This document shows, in pieces, positions 56,235 to 64,000 of a stretch of 64,000 bases of DNA. The translations under genes were made by a program, and so were the position numbers. The notes under the pieces were generated by a model. The model was not told where the DNA came from and did no database searches. It saw only the letters and a program-made list of their open reading frames with translations. The DNA comes from Bactrocera neohumeralis (Eukaryota > Arthropoda > Insecta > Diptera > Tephritidae). Every line of letters starts with the position of its first letter. Position 1 is the stretch's first letter. The stretch covers positions 43,190,839 through 43,254,838 of the forward strand of contig NC_065919.1 in NCBI RefSeq assembly GCF_024586455.1. The letters run 5' to 3'.

Positions 56235-58285
56235 TAGCGCTGCATATAATACAAAGTATATGCTTACTTGTTTCAACTCTGTTTAATAACACTCATAGAA
56301 ATATATACTTGTAATAGCACTCGAACTTAATTTAAGTACAGAAAATCTTTTCAATAAAATATTTTTTTAATCAATTATATATGTGACTCCTAAAATCGTC
56401 TCATATAAATATTCAATGCTTGCAGAGACAAAACAATATTGAATTTCAATTCCTTGGCTTCATGTTGTTATTTTTCAACGCAAAAATCAAACTATGCTGT
56501 CCATCACCCATGAATCCTCGCATACCTTTGCAATTATCGCTAACACCTTCAATATGACCTAGTTATCGCAGAAGCAAGTGAACAAGAAACCTAATCGTCA
56601 TACAAAACAAACTTCACTTTCACTATTCAAAATCGAAACTTTAAGCTTCTGGTAAGGTATTTTGCTTACTTGCCGCTAACACCGCGTTGACACAGCCAAC
56701 AACTTTGCGTTAGCTTGAGAAACTTTCTTGGAAGCCTAGGTAACTGCATATGTGCATGTGCTTGCAGCCTTACCTAAGCCAACAATGCCCTAAAGTAAAC
56801 AACAAATGCCACAAACATATCTACATGCATACATATCAAGAGCTAAGCACTCGCATATACATTCGAATGAGGATTGTAAAAAATATTATAAATTTTCCAA
56901 CAATCCTGAGGCAACTTGCATGTTTGCCACTGCCACACTTTGGCTCAACGGATGTGCGCACACATCGGCAATACCAGCATGTAACTACACCAATACGTAC
57001 AGACCGTGACAATGAGACAACTGCTTCGTTTGTATGTATGTGTGCATATATATGTACATACGGCGTACCCGCGTAAGTGTTTGCACGCCACTATAAGTGG
57101 TGGTGCAACAATAATAGAGTAAGTCAGCGCCTGGACAACTGCAAGAAACCCGGAGTTAATAGTTCTGGGCACAAGTGTTCGAAGCAATTTTGCTAAGCGA
57201 AAACTTTTAACAGCAAGTGTCCTGCCATCCTCTCTCGCAACACAATTCGACTAAACTCAGGACAACTTTGCTACGGTTTCTTGTTCTTGTCTCTATCAGC
57301 ACACCTACAATCATACTTCTGCCCCGCTGCCTACACCTGAGCACCAGCCGGTGCTGGTTGCAAACACACACTCACCGCATTCGCACGTTGCTGTGCAAGA
57401 ACTTTTGTCTGCGCTACCCCTCGCAGGTGCCCAACAACTGTCCACTCCAGCAACCAGGCACTAACACTTTCGCACTCTTATCATCGCCTTCACTTTGTCC
57501 AGTGGCAGGTGCAACTTTATGTTCACCGTTTAATTTGTGCACTTCACAGATAGTGTTATGGCTGTTGCTGTTGTTATTGCTCCGCTGGCTGCTGCTGCAG
57601 CCTTTTATTATGTGTTCTACTTTTACAATTATTAGTGTGCTTCCTGCTTACATAAGTACTAAGTACGTGAAGAGTGGGTACACATGGCTGCTTTCTTCTC
57701 CTCCATTTTTTATTTCACGGCTTGTTAAGCAATTTTCGAAACAGTTTGCCGTTTCAGTGGGAGTCAGGTGAGCTCTTCACGTGCGCTTTTCCAACTAAGT
57801 ATTTAAGTTTCCACATCTCTCGCTCCATCTCTTCATGCAGCACTCGCTAATTCATAACAATTTTAACGAGTCACTCTGGAATGTTTTAGCTGCGAAATAG
57901 TTAAATAGATGTATTAAAGTTGCACAAAATGTGAAGTGCATTAAAAATAACGGTATTGCATCGAAATTGCGAAATAATAAAGCCCCCTCATAACAGTGCG
58001 CACATACATAATTACTTTTCGGCGAACAAGACAGCATCGAACAATATTTAGTACTGTGTGCAGTAAGCATGAAATGTTTATTCAGATGAAAAGCAACAAC
58101 AAGAATCGTAACACTCACGTGAAGTTTTCAAATAAATATTAATTACAGTAAAAACGGTGAGTATAACATTTTAAAGAGTCGAGTTAGTACGTGGCGTTCG
58201 TACATTCCGGATATTGCGTACTGAATTTCATAATTAATTAAATAGTATATTTTTGAAAATTTAGCAGAAAACGAACCTGCTTATA
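56235..58285. other. Unique-looking non-coding block
   Basis: It has a microsatellite-like GTATGTATGTGTGC near 57031. The longest ORF in the block (57217-57771) is described separately. The rest shows no family. 57200-57660 is GC-richer with CTGCTGCTG-type tracts. Confidence 0.35.
57217..57771 (+). CDS. Unrecognised 184-residue open frame
   Basis: The start is ATG-less or weak (the first codon context TGTCCTGCCATC is not a good start). The translation is rich in Leu, Ser, Pro and Cys, with a hydrophobic Leu run (LWLLLLLLLRWLLL at about residues 114-127) produced by CTGTTGCTGTTG repeats. There is no domain, homologous family or splice context that I can see. It is most likely a chance frame in a low-complexity, GC-richer stretch. 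It is listed only because it is one of the two longest frames in the window. Confidence 0.1.
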   Translation: MSCHPLSQHNSTKLRTTLLRFLVLVSISTPTIILLPRCLHLSTSRCWLQTHTHRIRTLLCKNFCLRYPSQVPNNCPLQQPGTNTFALLSSPSLCPVAGATLCSPFNLCTSQIVLWLLLLLLLRWLLLQPFIMCSTFTIISVLPAYISTKYVKSGYTWLLSSPPFFISRLVKQFSKQFAVSVGVR

Positions 58286-58289
58286 AAAG

Positions 58290-59130
58290 ATTAGCTTAGG
58301 TTGGGTTAGTCTAGTAGGCCAAAGAGTCACGCATAGACTAGTTTTGGTCCTTTGCGATACCAGATGGAATTCAATTACTAGGTCCAAGAGGAATAGTCAT
58401 CATCATTCCTGCGCCTGACTCGAATTTTAGACTCTGCGGCCTTGCTTCCCAAGACACTTCTGGCTGATATGCGATACGAGATTTACTGCCGTGATTGCTG
58501 TTTGGCTGTCTAAGTAGATGTTGACTCTGGAATTGACTGCAGGTGCATTAGAGGCCAGCTCCGCGGCTTTCGCTGTAGCAAAGACCACAGCTTGAAATAT
58601 ACTGTAGTGGCCCGGCTACTTAAAAGGCTGCCTAACTCTGGACACTGTATCCACGCGCCAACTTCATCCTCCACTTTTGAGCAATCCGTATAAATGTTTA
58701 GAGTGTTGCGCGTAGCTAACATACCTTTACGCCAAATATCTGTCGAATTTTGCCCAACCACCTTACACACAGAGCTACGCCCGAAGGTTATAAATGTAAA
58801 TTCTCCTGCAGCCATTAGTCGAACCGCCGACTTTGCTGCCTCCGTTGGAGTTGTTCTTGAAGCTCCCGTTATGCATAGCGCAGCGAGCCTCTGAACCCTT
58901 TCTATTGGGTTCTGGTAGGTGAATTTCCGTACGGATTACGGATTGATGGATTACCGTAAAGCAGAATTGCTTACAATAACTGTGTGGCACAATTGCATGA
59001 GATAGGGAGAGAATCCCCGGTTTGCGCCAAGAATCTGCCTACACGCATGTTAAGCATCACTAGCTTTTCTTACTCTTTCTTCCACGTTGCACTTCCACAG
59101 CAGATTGCTGTCCAAGACTTTCGTAAGGTA
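58290..59130 (-). pseudogene. Non-LTR retrotransposon fragment with RNase H domain
   Basis: Reading right to left, NRKGSEARCAMHNGSFKNNSNGGSKVG at about 58840-58900 is a frame-slipped form of the RLAALCITGxxKTTPTxALEVLL stretch before the RNase H domain of Jockey/R1/I-type LINEs. MAAGEFTFITFGRSSVCKVVGQNSTDIWRKGM follows at 58720-58815. LNIYTDCSKVEDEVGAWIQCPELG at about 58620-58690 is the RNase H core, normally IYTDGSKxxxGVGAGI, with the catalytic Asp kept and Gly changed to Cys. The rest of the domain is frameshifted. This is a different LINE type from the RTE-like copies, which carry no RNase H. Confidence 0.75.
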
Positions 59131-59159
59131 CTGCTTTTATAAAGAACAAGAAGAAGAAC

Positions 59160-59640
59160 AAGAAGACATAATACCCTTCATAGGTGAACAAAAGGGTATA
59201 CAACTATTTTTATTCTGATTTTAATCGATAAAAAGTTTTCTATAAAATAACTTGATGATCGCTCAATTTGTAAGGCAACTATAAGCTATGTGGTCTGATC
59301 TGAACAATATGCTGGGAGATTGAGTTATATTGTATGCCAAATTACGGAAAGATGCTTTTTGAAATGAAAAAGTTTTCCACACCATTACTTAAGTTGGATC
59401 AGTCAGTTTGTATGTAAGCTGTATGCTATAGTTGTCCGATATCGGCGGTTCCGACAAATGAAAAGCCTTTTTTTTAAGGAAGAACGTGTGCCAAATTTTA
59501 GAACAATGCGTCAGGAACTGGGAACTATTTCGCGTATATATAGACAGAGAAACAGGAATGTCTAAGTCCACTCACCTCGTCACGATAATCATTTATATAT
59601 ACATTTATTGGGTCGCCGACTTTTCTACGTGTGTTTAAGT
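59160..59640 (+). repeat. Unclassified tephritid-type repeat, fullest copy
   Basis: It starts ATACCCTTCATAGGTGAACA at 59170, followed by AAAGGGTATACAACTATTTT. It continues with GCTGTATGCTATAGTTGTCC and GATATCGGCGGTTCCGACAA (59439-59458), then ATTATATAGACAG-type sequence and the ACATTTATTGGGTCGCCGAC tail (59602-59621). It shares its 3' part with 33040-33650 and 39120-39260. I recall this phrase from tephritid sequence, but its class is unknown to me. Confidence 0.6.
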
Positions 59641-59824
59641 TCTTTGCTCTACCAATTTTGAAAAAACAAAACAGTTTTATTCATCGACATAACTTCCATG
59701 TAGAATACTATCTTATAATATCCCATTTCAGTGCCGTTCCATAGAATGGAGCTTAGAGGCCTTCAAAATAGACGTTTATTTCCTTATCAATGAACCATTT
59801 TTTGAGTCTGGAAAAGACGAAATA

Positions 59825-60740
59825 CAAGGTGTGTTCCAAAGTAAACAGGACTTTAAAAAACAAAACAGAAGAAATGGTTTTTTCAGCAAAATTAATTTAT
59901 TGTATTCAAGTCTCCTTCTGCTTCAATACAGCTTTTTGCAAAAAAACGAGTGTTTTAGCTCGTTGACCGGTATGGCCGCCAGTATGCCGGTGCAAGCCTT
60001 TTGAATGGCCGCAACGTCTGCATAACGCTTTCCTTTCATGGGCAAATGCATTTTTCCGAAAAGGAAGAAGTCTTACGGTGCCATATCAGATGAATACGGG
60101 GAGTGGTTAATGGTTAAAATGTAATTTTTGGTCAAATAATCGTCCTTCGAACGTTCGATTCTGAGCAATTTTTGGTCGTCAGTCAATTTGTGCGCAACAA
60201 ACCGTGCACACACCCTTCGTAAGCCCAAATGTTCGGTCCAAATGCGATAAATCGATGTTTTGATGTTTAATTCCACTTCCATAAATTTCAATGATGATTT
60301 TGGCTGATTTTTGATGAATTCTCGCACAGTTTCGATGGAATTTCCGGTGATCAGTGATTTTGATTGGCCCACATGTTGATCGTCTTTTATGTCCTCACGA
60401 CCACTTTAAAAACGTTGAAACCACTCGTGCACTCTGCTGCGGGATAGGCAATCATCGCCATAAACTTGTTTCATCAATTTAAACGTTTTGGTAAAAGTTT
60501 TACCAATTTTAAAACAAAATTTAATGTTGGCTCTTTGTTCGAAACTCATTTTCGCACCGATAGCTTTAACATACTGACACTTAAAATGCAACAACTTCAC
60601 TTCCAACCAATGAAATGTCATGAAGCTCTCACTGGACAATCGATAAAGATAGCAAATTCCAACGCACTAGACGACATTTAGATGGCGTCACCAGAAGACG
60701 CTAGATTCAAAAAGACGTGTTTATTTTGGAACTCTCCTTG
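59825..60740 (-). mobile_element. mariner derivative with both ends and TA duplication, core deleted (second copy)
   Basis: The ends CAAGGTGTGTTCCAAAGTAA (59825-59844) and, inverted, CAAGGAGAGTTCCAAAATAA (60721-60740) match well and are flanked by TA (59823-59824 and 60741-60742). MSFEQRANIKFCFKIGKTFTKTF starts near 60552 (minus). SRSRVHEWFQRF is followed by a frame change at about 60405. GQSKSLITGNSIETVREFIKNQPKSSLKFMEVELN at 60290-60372 continues. EHLGLRRVCARFVAHKLTDDQKLLRIERSKDD then fuses to DYLTKNYILTINHSPYSSDMAP at about 60150. The fusion point is the same region as in 49105-49870. The first and second catalytic blocks are missing. At 916 bp it is non-autonomous. Confidence 0.9.
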
Positions 60741-60744
60741 TAGT

Positions 60745-62030
60745 CTGGTGTATTCGCAAACTGTGAGCTTTCTTAGCCGAACTCGTAATACAAGCAGGTA
60801 ATTAAAAAAAACTTTCATATGACCTACACACTCCTTGAGGTCGGAAAATTTCTGGCTTTACCAACTCAAAATGACCTTCCCGAATGAGATGTACCATTTG
60901 AACTTGGTTATATGGCGTGACGCGCTGAGTCCGTCAATTTTAGAGTTATAGTCATGATTTTACATACTGTATTAAAATATGAAGTTACCATGCCGAGGAT
61001 CTTCGAAATTTTTATGTACCTATTGTCAGCCAATAGCTGATGGTTGGAATAAAGACAAGATGATAACGTCTGAACCTATGAGGACACTCTTATAATTGTG
61101 TGCAACTCAAGAGCAAAATTACTCAATAATACAAAAACTTCTTGAAGAGAGAGTTACTTCTTACCATTCTACTTATCTACTAGTTATAGGTTGATTTTTG
61201 TACCAATAAAAGTACAACAAATATTAAAGAGAAAAAATAAGAGAAAAGTATACACGCGGAACGACAAGTCTCCCCCAAACAGTGATACATCAAATGTTGT
61301 ACTATATTTATTCACATAAATGTACTATATGTATTTATTTCATGAAAAAAACGCTCCAACCGTAGAAGCTGTTAAATAAATATGCCACACTATTTACAAT
61401 ACATTCCCGAAGGTATTGTCTATTTTCATATGTGAGTATATTTTATAAGCGCATGTAAATGTAATACATACAGAAAGTGCCTACACACGCGCCCAAGGGA
61501 AAACTTACTTGTACATTAGAATTGTAATAAAATTAGACGAGGTTGAAAGGACTCATCACTAAAGTCAGATTTAAGTTTAGCAAAATGCAGAATGTCAAAA
61601 AAGTTTACTTTATATAAAAGAAAGCGTGTGCTGAAGACTTTATTTAGAAGGCATTTCAGCTATAAGTATATAAAGTAATGAATAAGCAGCTGCCGCAAGT
61701 TGCAATGAGACACGAATTCTCTATTGGCAAAGAGCAGACGGAGCTATGTCTGAGCATTTAATATCCCATGAGTGTAAAATTTATGAAGACACATGCGTAT
61801 ATGTAAAACTTCCCACAAAGTATACAGATCTGCATTTGAGATTTAATACTAAATTGATATAGAAATAATTCTTTTGGTAATAAGTAATTACTTATAACTA
61901 ACTATAAATTTAATTATTTTCAGAGTTGTTATATACATTAAGCAAATAGTATATAAAATGCTAAAACAATGACAAATAATATCACTGTTATGGTAGGTAT
62001 ACCCTACCTTATGTAGGTTTTGAGACTACT
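60745..62030. other. Gene-free stretch
   Basis: AT-rich and unique-looking. Nothing recognised. Confidence 0.3.
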
Positions 62031-62109
62031 TTTGGGTGTCAATATACAAGTATTTACAGACATATAAATGGGTATATCGAATTCCGAGATTCTTACCAAA
62101 TTTAATCTT

Positions 62110-62645
62110 AAATGACTGGACTATATTCTATAAGAGTGTACAGCTGCTGGCGTACGCCGATGATATTGATATCATTGGCGTCAACAACCGCGCCGTTAGT
62201 TCTGCTTTCTCCAGAATGGATAAGGAAGCGAATCGTATAAGTCAAGTTGTGAACGAGGAGAAGACAAATTATGTCCTGTCATCAAATGAACAGTCGTCGC
62301 ACTCGACACAATTGAGAAGTAAAATCCTCTCTCGACGAACAAAGACCGAACTCTACAAAATCACTCATCATCCCCGTCATCATATAGTAATGCAGAAGAA
62401 TGGACGATGAGTTTTCGAGGGATTTGCGGAAGGGTTCTGCGGAATTGGCAACGGCGAATAATGCAGTCGATGGAACAATGTACTGTACGAGATATAGGAC
62501 TACATCGACATAGTTCAGCGATTTAAGAGACAGCGCCTACGTTGGTTTGGTCATATTGTCCGAATGTATGAACACACACCACCTTTGAGAGTATTCGACG
62601 CAGTATCCGCCAGGGAAAGGGAAGACCTTCAGTCCATTGAAGTTT
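62110..62645 (+). pseudogene. RTE-like LINE fragment that keeps the YADD active site
   Basis: The plus strand reads VQLLAYADDIDIIGVNNRAVSSAFSRMDKEANRISQVVNEEKTNYVLSS at about 62135-62285. YADD is the catalytic motif of reverse transcriptase. After a frameshift, LRRTKTELYKITHHPRHHIV-type sequence follows, then FRDLRKGSAELATANNAVDG and RQRLRWFGHIVRMYEHTPPLRVFDAVSAREREDLQSIE at 62525-62640. It is truncated at the 3' end near 62645, before the DWHAVVNSA terminus. The upstream part and the endonuclease are missing. Confidence 0.8.
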
Positions 62646-62649
62646 TTTC

Positions 62650-64000
62650 TTATAAATTTATTTTAAATAGCGTAAAGTGTAAGTTGGAATTAAAAATTCT
62701 GATATATCACTACCTATTACTTGATTATTATCTAAATTCGCCCAGTTGTAATCCAGTAACTAATATCATACATAACATCACCTCCAAACAGTTTGGCAGA
62801 TATTTTTGGACCATTACTTTTAGGCTGTATAACTGTATATTAAAAATATTTGAAGCATTCAAAGCTTAAACATCTCTTCTGTGCATTTATAATCACTATA
62901 ATGCTCATAGTAATGTACTCGAAAGTGGAATCGTAAACATGGAGACGCAACAGGAAAAGCACGCAATGTACATTGTACAACCATCAAAGCCAACAAATAT
63001 GTGTAATGTGCATCTGCATGTATTAGTTTAACACTTAATGCCAGTGTTGGAATAGCAGAAATTATACTTCAACCGCAGACCCAACTACAAGGCACACATT
63101 CAGCAGCTTCGGGAGACAGATCACATTTTGCCCGCGTCTAGTACGCCTACAAATATGCTACAAGTCAAATTAATATATCAAATAGGCCAGCAAGCAAAGC
63201 AACGACGATGAAGATAGTTGCGAAGATGGATTGATGTAAGTAAGTGGCAGCTACAAGAACAATGTAAACAATGACAAAACAACAGCAAACTACAATAAAC
63301 TATGAGACTACAACAACAAAATTATGAAAATAGCAAATATATTTGCTGAAGACAAGAGACAAAGAAACTGAAAGATGATTGAGGGCAACGGGAACGGGAA
63401 GGGCATTAAGTAAGTAAGTAAGTGAACAAAAGGAGGGAACTGTAGAGAGCGCTGAAAAGACAACCCATATAGCGAACTGGGAATTCTTTAATAAGCGCAC
63501 AGACATTTCCCGAAAGCGACAAAACCATATTAAAGCATTTACCACGAAAATATAATGCTCCCAAAACTACTACAGAGCAGGCGGCTAGTTTGCTCTGCAG
63601 AAACTAAAAGCTTTATTATAACGGAACTCAGATGAAATGGTGCGCACTCGATTTGTTGAAAAAGACAATGTGCGCAAATGTTGTGTGCAAAAAAAAAACC
63701 AACACAAACGCATGTCAATTCGAAAAACGAATATATGCATACAAGTTATTCATTTAAATCTGCAGTGAAATATCTATCTGGTTGCAGAAAGACTAGTTTA
63801 CAAGCAGTATTAATGTGGAAAAAAATCACCATGGCGTCTGACTCATAGTCTGTGGATTTGTAATAATGGGAAAAGAGCAAAATCGATCTGTGATTCCATT
63901 TTTGAGCGGTTTGATTTAAGACTCAATGGCGACACTGTTTGCCTTCGACTGATTTAAGAAGTTTGAACTAGGCTGTAAACTGCTATCTCTTTACATTCGC
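62650..64000. other. Unique-looking non-coding block
   Basis: A TAAG repeat (about 63408-63423) and CAACAACAAAATTATG-type sequence are present. 62870-63700 has a CA-rich, opa-like style. The ORF at 63300-63545 (minus) is unrecognised. No exon or element called. Confidence 0.35.

Noticed and set aside
1..64000. CRISPR array, rRNA genes or endogenous virus
   Set aside because: No regularly spaced direct repeats, no rRNA signature and no viral structural or polymerase protein were seen. LTRs of a retrovirus-like element were also not found.

Overview
The window reads as a gene-poor stretch of a fly (Diptera) chromosome, most likely a tephritid fruit fly. This rests on the AT-rich, opa-like CAA/CAG trinucleotide style of the non-repetitive DNA, the TATGTATGTA-type microsatellites, the dominance of mariner/Tc1 elements, and several repeat phrases (for example GGCTAAGTTCGGGT and CGATATCGGCGGTTCCGAC) that I recall as abundant in Bactrocera-like genomes. 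The species is inference. I found no intact host protein gene, no rRNA, no convincing tRNA and no CRISPR array. Nearly every open frame I can recognise belongs to a decayed transposable element.

Layout: (1) 1-4.1 kb: two head-to-head 3' ends of an RTE-like LINE, a unique block, then mariner and DUF4817-type transposase remains. (2) 4.1-10.7 kb: unique DNA, a mariner MITE keeping only the helix-turn-helix part, three more mariner or DUF4817 remains, and a short hAT-like MITE. (3) 10.7-17 kb: a unique block rich in microsatellites, a TA-flanked IS630-like MITE, an unclassified 1-kb repeat, a LINE 3' end and a broken Tc1 transposase. (4) 17-25.4 kb: a unique block, a second HTH-only MITE, another DUF4817-type relic, a TA-flanked MITE, and two mariner relics, one almost full length. 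(5) 25.5-30.5 kb: the unclassified 1-kb repeat, a unique block, and a scrambled mariner/repeat mosaic. (6) 30.5-39 kb: long unique blocks with possible 5' exon-like sequence, broken by nested repeats and a second DUF4817-type element. (7) 39-44.9 kb: the inverted partner of the 1-kb repeat, a mariner derivative, and two opposed DUF4817-type elements, one split by a MITE. (8) 45-54.4 kb: a GC-rich unique block with a 20-bp perfect palindrome, more transposase, a deleted mariner with both ends, and the longest LINE copy. (9) 54.4-64 kb: unclassified repeats, unique DNA, a LINE RNase H fragment, a third deleted mariner, and a LINE fragment that keeps the YADD motif.

The elements do not form a working pathway. 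What stands out is the way they decayed: the same internal deletions recur in separate copies, so deleted derivatives seem to have been mobilised by full-length elements elsewhere. Insertions are nested with TA duplications that can be placed to the base, and some pieces look like template-switch mosaics. The unique blocks alternate with repeat-rich blocks. They hold the few candidate regulatory signals: a 19-bp sequence present twice with a partial third copy, the palindrome, a TATA-like site, and splice-donor-like sites after 5'UTR-like sequence.
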